15,868 nt of DNA from an uncultured Oscillospiraceae bacterium (GTDB taxonomy: Bacteria > Bacillota > Clostridia > Oscillospirales > Oscillospiraceae), in contig CAJOIG010000013.1 in the NCBI GenBank assembly GCA_905234575.1, positions 1 to 15,868 of the forward strand, read 5' to 3'. The first letter of the stretch is position 1, and each line of letters begins with the position of its first letter. Made by a program: the position numbers and the translations under genes. Under the pieces are notes generated by a model. It was not told where the DNA came from. It was given only the letters and a program-made list of their open reading frames with translations, and ran no database searches. This document shows, in pieces, positions 6,334-13,831 of this stretch.

Positions 6334-8642
6334 GCCTGATCAAATACCGTGTTCATGAGGTCGCCAAGGATTTCGGCGTCACTTCGAAGGTGATCACCGA
6401 TATCCTCACGGAGTATGCGACCACCCCGAAAAACCATATGCAGGTACTGGAGGATGCGGAACTCAGCATCATTTTCGAGTATCTGACCCAGCACAACCAG
6501 ATCGGGAGCATTGCGGAGGTCTATGCCGAAACGGCGCCGAAGCCCGAACCCAAGGCGGAGGCTAAGCCGGAGAAAGCGCCGGAAGGGAAGTCCGAGGCCC
6601 CGACCGCGGCCCCCGCGCCGAAGCAGCCGAAGCCCGATAAGCCCCATGTTCCCAAGAAGCAGCCGGAGAAGAAGGTTGTCGATACCCGCGGCAGCGCGAA
6701 TACGAACCTCTCGAAGTACGACGAGCGCTTCGACAACATGGCGGGCGAGAAGGCCGCCAACATGAAGCGCGGCAAGGAGAAGATCGGCAACAAGAACAAG
6801 CAGCGCCAGAATCAGATGTCCGCCAGCGCGAAGCGTCGGCAGGAGGAGAAGGAGAAGCTGCAGCGTCTTCAGTTCGAGATCGCGAAGAAAGCTCCCACCC
6901 GTGTGCAGATCCCGGATGAGATCTCCGTCCAGGAGCTCGCCATGCGCATGAAGAAGACCGGCGCGGAGGTCGTCCGCAAGCTGGTCAAGATGGGCGTCAT
7001 GGCGTCTCTGTCCGATGTCATCGACTACGATACCGCGGCTCTCGTCGCCATGGAGTTCAACTGCAAGATCGAGCATGAAGTCGTGGTCACCGTCGAGGAG
7101 CGTCTCATCGACGACCACGAGGATACCGAGGAAGAGCTGCAGTCCCGCGCGCCGGTCGTGGTGGTCATGGGCCACGTCGACCACGGCAAGACCTCGCTGC
7201 TCGACTACATCCGCAACGAGCACGTCGCTGCCGGGGAGGCCGGCGGCATTACCCAGGCCATCGGCGCGTATGTCGTGGATATCCACGGCTCGCCCATCAC
7301 CTTCCTGGATACCCCGGGCCACGAGGCGTTCACCTCCATGCGTGCCCGCGGCGCCATGGTGACGGACGTCGCGATCCTCGTCGTCGCCGCGACCGAGGGC
7401 ATCAAGCCCCAGACCGTTGAGTCCATCAACCACGCGAAGGCCGCGAACATCCCCATCGTAGTGGCGATCAACAAAATGGATATGCCCGGCGCCAACCCCG
7501 ATCGGGTCAAGCAGCAGCTGACCGAGTATGAGCTCGTCCCCGAGGAGTGGGGCGGCGAGACGATCGTTTGCCCGATCTCCGCGAAGACCGGTCAGGGCGT
7601 CGACGAGCTCCTGGAGATGCTTGTTCTGCAGGCGGAGATGCTCGGCCTGCGCGCGAACCCCAACCGCGCCGCCTCCGGCACAGTCATCGAGGCCCGCCTT
7701 GACAAGGGCCGCGGTCCCATCATGACCGTTCTCGTGCAGAACGGTACGCTCAAGCAGGGCGACATCATCATCGCCGGCACCTCTGTCGGCCGTGTCCGAA
7801 CCATGATCAACGACAAGGGTCAGCGCGTCAAGGAGGCCGGCCCCTCCGTCCCGGTGGAGATCGCCGGTATGAGCGAGGTCCCGAACGCCGGCGACGTCTT
7901 CAATGCCGTCTCGGACGAGCGTATGGCCCGCGAGCTCGTGGAGGAGCGCAAGGAGAAGGCCAAGATGGCCTCGAACACCGGCTCCAAGAAGGTTTCTCTG
8001 GACGATCTTTTCGCCCGCATCCAGCAGGGCGAGATGAAGGACTTCAACATCATCGTGAAGGCGGACGTCAAGGGCTCCGCCGAGGCGGTGAAGTCCTCCC
8101 TCGAGAAGCTCTCGAACGAGGAGGTCCGCGTCCGCGTCATCCACTCCGCCGTCGGCGCGATCAACGAGTCCGACGTCATGCTGGCCGCCACCTCCGGCGC
8201 GGTCATCGTCGGCTTCAATGTCCGCCCGGACAACGCCGCCCGCGACAGCGCCACCCGCTCCGATGTGGAGATCCGCATGTACCGCGTCATCTACGACTGC
8301 ATCAACGAGATCGAGGCCGCCATGAAGGGCATGCTGGCGCCGAAGTTCGAGGAGAAGATCATCGGCCACGCCGAGGTCCGTCAGACCTACAAGGTCTCCA
8401 AGGTCGGCACCGTCTGCGGCTGCTATGTTCTGGACGGCAAGATCCAGCGCGGCTGCTCCGTGCGCGTGCTGCGCGACAACATCGTCATTTTCGAAGGCGA
8501 GCTTGCGTCTCTGCGCCGCTTCAAGGACGACGTCAAGGAGGTCGCCTCCGGCTACGAGTGCGGCATGCAGGTCGAGAAATTCAACGACATCAAGGAGCTC
8601 GATGTGATCGAGTGCTTTGTGATGGAGCAGATCCATGGCTAA
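6330..8642 (+). CDS. infB: Translation initiation factor IF-2
   Basis: IF-2 is the GTPase that places formylmethionyl-tRNA on the 30S subunit and promotes subunit joining. The 770-residue protein begins with an IF2N helical domain (YRVHEVAKDFGVTSKVI), then a low-complexity Pro/Lys/Glu/Ala linker (about 65-125), a second IF2N domain just before the G domain, and then the GTPase motifs: G1 GHVDHGKT at 281-288, G3 DTPGHE from 327, G4 NKMD from 381 and G5 SAK near 415. Domains II-IV follow, with the conserved RMYRVIYDCINEIEAAMKGML and GCYVLDGKIQRGCSVRVLRD segments of the tRNA-binding C2 region. It overlaps ylxQ by four bases and rbfA by eight. Confidence 0.98.
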   Translation: MSLIKYRVHEVAKDFGVTSKVITDILTEYATTPKNHMQVLEDAELSIIFEYLTQHNQIGSIAEVYAETAPKPEPKAEAKPEKAPEGKSEAPTAAPAPKQPKPDKPHVPKKQPEKKVVDTRGSANTNLSKYDERFDNMAGEKAANMKRGKEKIGNKNKQRQNQMSASAKRRQEEKEKLQRLQFEIAKKAPTRVQIPDEISVQELAMRMKKTGAEVVRKLVKMGVMASLSDVIDYDTAALVAMEFNCKIEHEVVVTVEERLIDDHEDTEEELQSRAPVVVVMGHVDHGKTSLLDYIRNEHVAAGEAGGITQAIGAYVVDIHGSPITFLDTPGHEAFTSMRARGAMVTDVAILVVAATEGIKPQTVESINHAKAANIPIVVAINKMDMPGANPDRVKQQLTEYELVPEEWGGETIVCPISAKTGQGVDELLEMLVLQAEMLGLRANPNRAASGTVIEARLDKGRGPIMTVLVQNGTLKQGDIIIAGTSVGRVRTMINDKGQRVKEAGPSVPVEIAGMSEVPNAGDVFNAVSDERMARELVEERKEKAKMASNTGSKKVSLDDLFARIQQGEMKDFNIIVKADVKGSAEAVKSSLEKLSNEEVRVRVIHSAVGAINESDVMLAATSGAVIVGFNVRPDNAARDSATRSDVEIRMYRVIYDCINEIEAAMKGMLAPKFEEKIIGHAEVRQTYKVSKVGTVCGCYVLDGKIQRGCSVRVLRDNIVIFEGELASLRRFKDDVKEVASGYECGMQVEKFNDIKELDVIECFVMEQIHG

Positions 8643-9009
8643 TTACCACATCGACCGCATCAACGACGATATCCGCCGCGTTCTGTCCGAGAGGCTTCGG
8701 GAGGTCAAGGACCCCCGCGTGCAGCAGGGCGCGATGCTGACCGTCACGCACACGGAGACCACGAACGATCTCCGCTGGTGCAAGGTTTATATCAGCGTCC
8801 TGGGGGAGTACGACGAGCGTGAGATGCGCCGCGGCCTGAAGTCTGTTTCCGGCTGGCTGCGGCACGAGCTCGGCACGGCGCTCGACCTGCGCTATACCCC
8901 GGAGCTGAACTTCATCATGGACGACTCCATCGCCCATGGCGCGTATATCAATAAGCTCATCAATGACCTCGATATCGACCATACCGATGAAAACGCTGAC
9001 TCTGAATGA
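8635..9009 (+). CDS. rbfA: 30S ribosome-binding factor RbfA
   Basis: RbfA is a small KH-fold protein needed for late 16S rRNA processing and 30S maturation. The 124-residue product has the family signature at the N-terminus (HIDRINDDIRRVLSERLREVKDPRV), the central DLRWCKVYISVLG strand and the RYTPELNFIMDDSIAHGAYI segment near the C-terminus. Its start codon lies within the last codons of infB (8-base overlap), and its own last 23 bases overlap the predicted nrnA start, so both junctions look translationally coupled. Confidence 0.96.
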   Translation: MANYHIDRINDDIRRVLSERLREVKDPRVQQGAMLTVTHTETTNDLRWCKVYISVLGEYDEREMRRGLKSVSGWLRHELGTALDLRYTPELNFIMDDSIAHGAYINKLINDLDIDHTDENADSE

Positions 9010-9931
9010 TACCCTGGAATATATCAAAGAGCACGACGGATACCTGCTGGTGACGCATATCCGCCCGGACGGCGACACGCTTGGCAGTGCCGCCGCTCTT
9101 TGTCGTATCCTGCGAAAGTTCGGCAAGACGGCCTATGTGTACGACAATCCGCAAACCACGTCGAAATACGCCGTGTGGACGGGCCCCTATATCGCGCCGA
9201 AGGATTTTGCACCGGCCTGCGTCATTGGGATCGATCTGGCCTCCGAGCGTTTATTTCCCAAGGGGCTGCCGGAGGATACGCGCTTCGATCTCTGCATTGA
9301 CCACCATCCGACGAACACCGGCTACGCCGATCGGCTGTTCTGCCAGCCGGACAAGGCTTCCTGCGGCGAGCTGATCCTGCAGATCGCCAAGGCTCTGGAC
9401 CTTCTCGACCCGGAGACCGCAAGTCTTCTGTATGTCGCCGTCTCCACGGACTGCGGCTGCTTCGTCTACGGAAACACCACCGCCGAGACCCACCGGGCCG
9501 CCGCCGAGCTCATCGACGCCGGCGCGGACCATAAGCCGCTGAACGTCTCGCTGTTCCGCCAGACCTCCTTTGCCCGGCTGATGCTGGAGGGTCTCATCTT
9601 TTCCAACATGCGGCAATATGCCGACGGAAAGCTCAGCGTCGCCGTTGTGACGCTCGAGATGATGGAACGCTCCGGCGCTACGGAGGACGACTGCGACGAT
9701 CTCGCGTCTTTGGCCGGACGGGTGGAGGGAAGCTATGTCTCCGCGACCATCCGTGAGCTTGGCCCGAAGGAGTGCAAGGTCAGTCTCCGCAGCGGCGAGC
9801 TCTTCGACGTGTCCGCTATCTGCTCGCTGCACGGCGGGGGAGGGCATCGCATGGCCTCGGGCTGCACGATCTGTGCGGACGTGGAGACCACTCGCGAGAT
9901 CCTGGTCCGCGAGATCCTGGAGGCGCTCTGA
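8987..9931 (+). CDS. nrnA: DHH-family oligoribonuclease/pAp phosphatase NrnA
   Basis: NrnA degrades 2-5 nt nanoRNAs and removes the 3'-phosphate of 3'-phosphoadenosine-5'-phosphate, using manganese. With the start at ATG 8987 the protein has 314 residues, close to 313 in B. subtilis. The DHH domain shows THIRPDGDTLGSA (motif I), GIDLAS (motif II), CIDHHPTN (the DHH triad, motif III) and VAVSTDCGCFVYGNT (motif IV). The C-terminal DHHA1 domain has GGGGHRMASGC. ATG 8987 lies inside rbfA and has no clear ribosome binding site, so it probably depends on ribosomes finishing rbfA. An ATG 51 bases earlier in frame would add 17 residues unlike the family. The gene ends in TGATG shared with truB. Confidence 0.94.
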   Translation: MKTLTLNDTLEYIKEHDGYLLVTHIRPDGDTLGSAAALCRILRKFGKTAYVYDNPQTTSKYAVWTGPYIAPKDFAPACVIGIDLASERLFPKGLPEDTRFDLCIDHHPTNTGYADRLFCQPDKASCGELILQIAKALDLLDPETASLLYVAVSTDCGCFVYGNTTAETHRAAAELIDAGADHKPLNVSLFRQTSFARLMLEGLIFSNMRQYADGKLSVAVVTLEMMERSGATEDDCDDLASLAGRVEGSYVSATIRELGPKECKVSLRSGELFDVSAICSLHGGGGHRMASGCTICADVETTREILVREILEAL

Positions 9932-10629
9932 TGGACGGACTTCTTTTGGTGGACAAGCCCTCCGACTGGACGAGCATGGATGTCTGCGCCCATCTTCGGG
10001 GCGTGCTGCACGAGCGGCACATCGGTCATACCGGCACACTGGACCCGAATGCCACCGGCCTTCTCGTGGTTCTCACCGGGAAGGGGACCAAGGCTGCAAA
10101 GTATCTTGAAAACGACACGAAGGAATACGTCGCCCGCCTGCGGCTCGGCCTTCGCACGGACACCCAGGACATCTGGGGGACCCATCTCACGGAGAGCACG
10201 GTTTCCGTTTCCCGGGAAGACCTTGAGGCAGTCCTGCCGCGGTTCCGCGGTCCCATCCTTCAGATGCCGCCCATGTATTCCGCCATCAAGCGGCACGGGC
10301 AAAAGCTCTATGAGATCGCCCGGCGCGGCGGGGAGGTGGAGCGCGAGCCCCGCCCCATCACCATCCATCGGCTCGAGCTGCTTGCGCCGGATGAAAGCGG
10401 CGACTGGGTCCTTTCCGTGACCTGCTCGAAGGGTACCTACATCCGCACGCTCTGCGCCGACATCGGCGACACCCTGGGCTGCGGCGGCTGCATGAGCGCT
10501 CTGCGGCGCGTGCGCTGCGGCGACTTTACGATCGATGAGGCGCATACCCTGGAGGAGATCCGCTCCGCACCCGAGGCCTATATCCTGCCTTTGGACCATG
10601 TCCGACCGGAGGTGAATGCCAGTGAGTGA
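9931..10629 (+). CDS. truB: tRNA pseudouridine(55) synthase TruB, short form
   Basis: TruB converts U55 of the T-arm of tRNAs to pseudouridine. The catalytic core is complete: LLLVDKPSDWTS at the start, GHTGTLDPNATGLL with the catalytic Asp38, the KYLENDTKEYVARLRLG strand, MPPMYSAIKRHGQKLYE, and CSKGTYIRTLCADIG. The protein has only 232 residues and ends directly after the LEEIRSAPEAYILPLDHV segment. E. coli (314) and B. subtilis (about 309) members continue with a PUA-like C-terminal domain, which is missing here. The next gene starts at this point, so the shortening looks settled rather than a recent frameshift. The start ATG shares one base with the nrnA stop (TGATG). Confidence 0.94.
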   Translation: MDGLLLVDKPSDWTSMDVCAHLRGVLHERHIGHTGTLDPNATGLLVVLTGKGTKAAKYLENDTKEYVARLRLGLRTDTQDIWGTHLTESTVSVSREDLEAVLPRFRGPILQMPPMYSAIKRHGQKLYEIARRGGEVEREPRPITIHRLELLAPDESGDWVLSVTCSKGTYIRTLCADIGDTLGCGGCMSALRRVRCGDFTIDEAHTLEEIRSAPEAYILPLDHVRPEVNASE

Positions 10630-11518
10630 TATTCGGCGCGTGATCGCCCTGGGCTTTTTTGACGGCGTGCACCTCGGCCACCAGGCTCTGATGCACCGGA
10701 CGGTACAGCGTGCGGTGGAGCTCGGCGTCCGGCCGTCCGTGATCTCCTTCGACACCCATCCCGATACCTTTGTTCACGGTGTGGAGGTCCCGCTTCTCGG
10801 CAGCGTGGCGGACCGGAAGGACCTGATCACCCGGATCGGCGGCATCAGCGACATCGTCATGATCCATTTTGACCGGAAATTTATGCAGATGGCCTGGGAC
10901 GATTTTCTCCGCTCGGTCCAGCGGGACCTCGGCGCGGTGCATCTGGTCATGGGCCGGGATTTCTGCTGCGGCTACAAGGGCCTCGGCACAGCGGACCGAA
11001 TCGCTGCCTGGTGTGCGGACCACGGCATGGGCTCCGACATCGTCCGTGAGGTGTATGTGGACGGTATCGTTGTCAGCTCGACCCATATCCGCTCTCTCGT
11101 ATCCTCCGGCGAAATGGAGACGGCCGCGCGTTTTCTTGGGCATCCTCACACACTGACGGACACCGTCGGCTACGGCTACCGCATCGGACGCAGCATCGGA
11201 GCGCCGACCATCAATACCGGCATCCCCGAAAACGTCATCGTTCCCCGGCACGGCGTTTACGCGACCCGCGTATGGCTGCCGGAGGGACCGAAGCCCGCCG
11301 TGACGAACGTCGGCGTGCGTCCGACTTTCGGCAGCGACGACCGTCTCACCGTAGAATCCAACATCCTTGATTTCAACGGAAACCTTTATGGGTCGCAGGT
11401 CCGTCTGGAATTCCTGCGGTTTCTGCGGGAGGAACGGCGCTTTCCCTCGCCGGAGGCGCTCGGCGTGCAGATCCAGCAGGACATCGCCGCCACGCGCGCG
11501 TATTTTTCCGAACGATAA
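10622..11518 (+). CDS. ribF: Bifunctional riboflavin kinase/FAD synthetase
   Basis: RibF phosphorylates riboflavin to FMN and then adenylates FMN to FAD. The N-terminal nucleotidyltransferase domain has LGFFDGVHLGHQAL and a later SSTHIRSLVSSGEM. The C-terminal riboflavin kinase domain has TVGYGYRIGRSIGAPTINT, HGVYATRV and AVTNVGVRPTFG, ending with a LRFLREERRF segment. The length of 298 residues is normal. I prefer GTG 10622 because GGAGG at 10608-10612 is nine bases upstream. ATG 10616, two codons earlier, would leave only three bases, though automatic annotation may choose it. It overlaps truB by eight bases and is the last gene of the long operon, as a terminator-like hairpin follows. Confidence 0.95.
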   Translation: MSDIRRVIALGFFDGVHLGHQALMHRTVQRAVELGVRPSVISFDTHPDTFVHGVEVPLLGSVADRKDLITRIGGISDIVMIHFDRKFMQMAWDDFLRSVQRDLGAVHLVMGRDFCCGYKGLGTADRIAAWCADHGMGSDIVREVYVDGIVVSSTHIRSLVSSGEMETAARFLGHPHTLTDTVGYGYRIGRSIGAPTINTGIPENVIVPRHGVYATRVWLPEGPKPAVTNVGVRPTFGSDDRLTVESNILDFNGNLYGSQVRLEFLRFLREERRFPSPEALGVQIQQDIAATRAYFSER

Positions 11519-11522
11519 TCCG

Positions 11523-11552
11523 ATCCCCGCCCATGGACGGCGGGGATGTTTT
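11523..11552 (+). terminator. Terminator-like hairpin after ribF
   Basis: ATCCCCGCC (11523-11531) pairs perfectly with GGCGGGGAT (11539-11547) around a seven-base loop, and a G then four T residues (11549-11552) follow. The stem begins five bases after the ribF stop. The T-run is short, so termination may be partial. The hairpin loop and right arm overlap the predicted ruvC promoter. Confidence 0.7.
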
Positions 11553-11562
11553 ATGGTATACT
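11534..11562 (+). promoter_or_regulatory. Extended -10 promoter of ruvCAB
   Basis: The -10 box TATACT (11557-11562) is preceded by TG at 11554-11555, and 17 bases upstream is a partial -35 match, TGGACG (11534-11539). A start seven bases after the -10 falls on 11569, which is the A of the ruvC ATG. The -35 lies in the loop and first stem base of the ribF hairpin. The -10 is convincing; the -35 is weaker. Confidence 0.65.
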
Positions 11563-11568
11563 GCAAGC

Positions 11569-12090
11569 ATGAGAATTCTGGGAATTGATCCGGGCATCGG
11601 CACCATCGGCTTCGGCGTCATTGACTCGGACAAGGGAAAAAACAAATACGTCTCCTGCGGCGTTATCACGACCCCATCGAACACCGCTTTATCACCCCGG
11701 CTCGACAGCATCTATCGGGACTTGAACGAGCTGATCGAGGCCTTTGCCCCGGACGCGATCTCCGTGGAGGAGCTGTTCTTTTCGAAGAACATCACCACGG
11801 GCATCGCGGTCGCCCACGGCCGCGGCGTGATTCTTCTGAGCTGCTATCAGAGCGGCGTGCCGGTGTTCGAGTATACGCCGATGCAGGTGAAGCAGTCCGT
11901 CGTGGGATATGGCAGCGCCAAAAAGACGCAGGTCATCTATATGGTCCAGCGTCTGCTCGGCATGAAAACGCCGCCGCGGCCGGACGACGCCGCGGACGCC
12001 CTGGCGCTTGCCATCTGTCATGCCCGCGCCAGCACCAGCATCCTAAGCCGCGCTCAGAAGGAGGGAGAGGAACCATGTTCTACCATCTGA
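11569..12090 (+). CDS. ruvC: Holliday junction endonuclease RuvC
   Basis: RuvC is the dimeric resolvase that cuts Holliday junctions in the RuvABC complex during recombination and repair. The 173-residue product has the RNase H-like fold with its acidic residues in place: Asp7 in GIDPGIGTIGFGVI, Glu67 in SVEELFF, and Asp140 and Asp143 in the PDDAADALA motif. The GYGSAKKTQV segment before them is also typical. I chose ATG 11569 because family members start MRILGIDPG. An in-frame ATG at 11533 lies within the upstream hairpin. No ribosome binding site precedes ATG 11569, and the predicted transcript begins on it, so translation may be leaderless. The last 16 bases overlap ruvA. Confidence 0.95.
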   Translation: MRILGIDPGIGTIGFGVIDSDKGKNKYVSCGVITTPSNTALSPRLDSIYRDLNELIEAFAPDAISVEELFFSKNITTGIAVAHGRGVILLSCYQSGVPVFEYTPMQVKQSVVGYGSAKKTQVIYMVQRLLGMKTPPRPDDAADALALAICHARASTSILSRAQKEGEEPCSTI

Positions 12091-12674
12091 AAGGCGTCGT
12101 GACCGATCTTTTGCCCGGCATGGCCGTCGTAGAATGCGGCGGCGTGGGCTACGGCGTGACAGCCTCGACCTATACGCTGTCCCAGCTTCGCGCCGGGACA
12201 GAGGCAAAGCTCTATATCAGCGAGTCCGTTCGCGAGGACGCGTTCGATCTCTACGGCTTCAAAACCCTTGCGGAGAAGCGCTGCTTTGAGCTCATGCTGA
12301 CCGTATCGGGTGTGGGCCCGAAGGCGGCGATCTCCATTCTTTCCGTCTGTTCGCCGGACGCGCTGTATATGGCGGTCCTCTCCGGGAATGAGAAGATGCT
12401 CACGGCCGCACCCGGGATCGGGAAAAAGATCGCCCAGCGCATCCTATTGGAGCTGAAGGACAAGCTCGGCGGCGAGGTGTCGGAGTTTGCCTCGTCCGTG
12501 GAGTCGCCCGCTGCCTCCTTGGATGGGGACCGCTCGAAGCTCGCGGACGCGAACGCCGCCCTGGCCGCCCTCGGGTATTCCGGCGCGGAATGTGCCGCCG
12601 CGCTCAAGGGCGTGGATATGTCCCTGCCGCTCGAGGAGATCATCCGCGCGGCGCTCCGCGGCATGGTTCGATAA
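12075..12674 (+). CDS. ruvA: Holliday junction DNA helicase subunit RuvA
   Basis: RuvA tetramers bind the four-way junction and load the RuvB motor. The 199-residue protein has the N-terminal OB-fold domain (FYHLKGVVTDLLPGMAVVECGGVGYGV), two helix-hairpin-helix motifs (VSGVGPKAAISIL and APGIGKKIAQRILLELKDKL), an acidic/serine linker and the C-terminal three-helix domain that contacts RuvB (ANAALAALGYSGAECAAAL). AAGGAGG at 12058-12064, inside the end of ruvC, is ten bases before the ATG. It overlaps ruvC by 16 bases and is followed by ruvB after 12 bases, so the three subunits are made together. Confidence 0.96.
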   Translation: MFYHLKGVVTDLLPGMAVVECGGVGYGVTASTYTLSQLRAGTEAKLYISESVREDAFDLYGFKTLAEKRCFELMLTVSGVGPKAAISILSVCSPDALYMAVLSGNEKMLTAAPGIGKKIAQRILLELKDKLGGEVSEFASSVESPAASLDGDRSKLADANAALAALGYSGAECAAALKGVDMSLPLEEIIRAALRGMVR

Positions 12675-12686
12675 GGAGGGAATACC

Positions 12687-13727
12687 ATGGCTATCAGCTT
12701 TTCCGGCGATCCGCTGGACGAGATCATCACGACGCCCGCCATCCTGCCCGAGGACAATGCCGAAGCCAGCCTTCGGCCCAAGCATCTTACGGAGTACATT
12801 GGACAGAAAAAGGCAAAGGAAAACCTCGCGGTTTTTATCCAGGCCGCGAAAATGCGGAACGAGCCGCTGGACCACGTTCTGCTCCACGGCCCTCCGGGCC
12901 TCGGCAAGACGACCATGGCCGGCGTCATTGCGACGGAGATGGGCGTCAATCTTCGCGTCACCTCCGGTCCGGCCATCGAAAAGCCCGGTGATCTTGTGGC
13001 GCTGCTTACGAATCTGCAGGAAAACGACATCCTGTTCCTTGACGAGATCCACCGCCTGAACCGCTCGGTGGAGGAGATCCTTTATCCTGCGATGGAGGAC
13101 TTCGCGGTGGACATCATCCTGGGCAAGGGGCCCTCCGCCAACTCCATCCGCCTCGATCTGCCGCATTTTACCCTCATCGGTGCGACGACCCGCTCCGGTC
13201 AGCTCTCCGCGCCGCTCCGGGATCGCTTTGGCGTAACGCTGCGACTGGAGCTATATACGACGGAGGAGCTTCGCAGCATCGTGGAGCGCAGCGCCGGGAT
13301 CCTCGGCGTTTCCATCGAACCGGACGGCGCCGTGGAGATCGCTTCCCGCAGCCGCGGGACCCCCCGAATCGCGAACCGAATGCTCCGACGGGTGCGGGAT
13401 TTCGCCCAGGTCAAGGGCTCAGGCGTCATCACAAAACCCATTGCGGACGAGGCGCTCAGCCGCCTGGAGGTCGATAAAGAGGGCCTTGACAGCGTGGACC
13501 GCCGGATGCTTCGCAGCATCATCGAGTTGTATAACGGCGGACCGGTTGGCCTGGAGGCGCTGGCGGCGACGATCAACGAGGAGGCCGTCACGCTGGAGGA
13601 TGTATATGAGCCGTTTCTGTTGCAAAACGGGTTCCTGACGCGCACGATGCGCGGCCGCTGCGTCACGCAGAAGGCGTACGAGCATCTGGGAATCGAGTAT
13701 CTCGGTCAGCAGCGTTTGGAATTGTGA
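12687..13727 (+). CDS. ruvB: Holliday junction DNA helicase motor RuvB
   Basis: RuvB is the AAA+ hexameric ATPase that drives branch migration. The 346-residue protein has Walker A GPPGLGKTT at 68-76, Walker B with DEIH at 119-122, sensor 1 GATTRSG from about 165, the arginine-finger segment APLRDRFG near 175-182, and a C-terminal winged-helix domain (LEALAATINEEAVTLEDVYEPFLLQ) ending in the family pattern GFLTRTMRGR. The AAGGAGG site (12673-12679) overlaps the ruvA stop codon. The N-terminus is somewhat longer than in E. coli. It is the last gene of ruvCAB; a possible terminator/operator region follows. Confidence 0.98.
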   Translation: MAISFSGDPLDEIITTPAILPEDNAEASLRPKHLTEYIGQKKAKENLAVFIQAAKMRNEPLDHVLLHGPPGLGKTTMAGVIATEMGVNLRVTSGPAIEKPGDLVALLTNLQENDILFLDEIHRLNRSVEEILYPAMEDFAVDIILGKGPSANSIRLDLPHFTLIGATTRSGQLSAPLRDRFGVTLRLELYTTEELRSIVERSAGILGVSIEPDGAVEIASRSRGTPRIANRMLRRVRDFAQVKGSGVITKPIADEALSRLEVDKEGLDSVDRRMLRSIIELYNGGPVGLEALAATINEEAVTLEDVYEPFLLQNGFLTRTMRGRCVTQKAYEHLGIEYLGQQRLEL

Positions 13728-13734
13728 ATTCTCG

Positions 13735-13772
13735 AATATGCCCTCTTTTTCACAGATAAAACGGCATATTTT
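13735..13772 (+). terminator. Possible terminator after ruvB (long-loop hairpin)
   Basis: AATATGCC (13735-13742) and GGCATATT (13763-13770) form a perfect eight-base inverted repeat around a 20-base AT-rich loop, with four T residues at 13769-13772. The stem begins seven bases after the ruvB stop. The long loop and weak stem make it a poor terminator on its own. It is nested within a second inverted repeat (13721-13728 with 13782-13789). Confidence 0.35.
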
Positions 13773-13795
13773 AGACTATTTTTCACAATTATTTC

Positions 13796-13823
13796 TTGAC
13801 TTCTTAACAAATCGATATATAAT
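13796..13823 (+). promoter_or_regulatory. Sigma-A-type promoter of the sigH-like gene
   Basis: A -35 box TTGACT (13796-13801) and a perfect -10 box TATAAT (13818-13823) are separated by 16 bases in a markedly AT-rich stretch. A start about seven to nine bases downstream falls on 13830-13832, at or within two bases of the ATG at 13832. A nine-base repeat TTTTTCACA ends nine bases upstream of the -35. Confidence 0.8.
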
Positions 13824-13831
13824 ACTAGGTA

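Noticed and set aside
6511..6810. A repetitive Pro/Lys/Glu/Ala coding stretch in infB considered as a DNA repeat or recombination site.
   Set aside because: It is the usual low-complexity linker of IF-2, with no exact repeat unit in the DNA.
6198..8636. An 812-codon open frame on the - strand opposite ylxQ and infB.
   Set aside because: Its translation is dominated by His, Asp, Leu, Val and Gly without recognisable domains, as expected from the reverse complement of GC-rich codons. The + strand carries unmistakable IF-2 motifs.
11533..11568. An upstream in-frame ATG giving RuvC 12 extra residues.
   Set aside because: It lies within the ribF hairpin and upstream of the ruvC -10 box, and family members start with MRILGIDPG at 11569.
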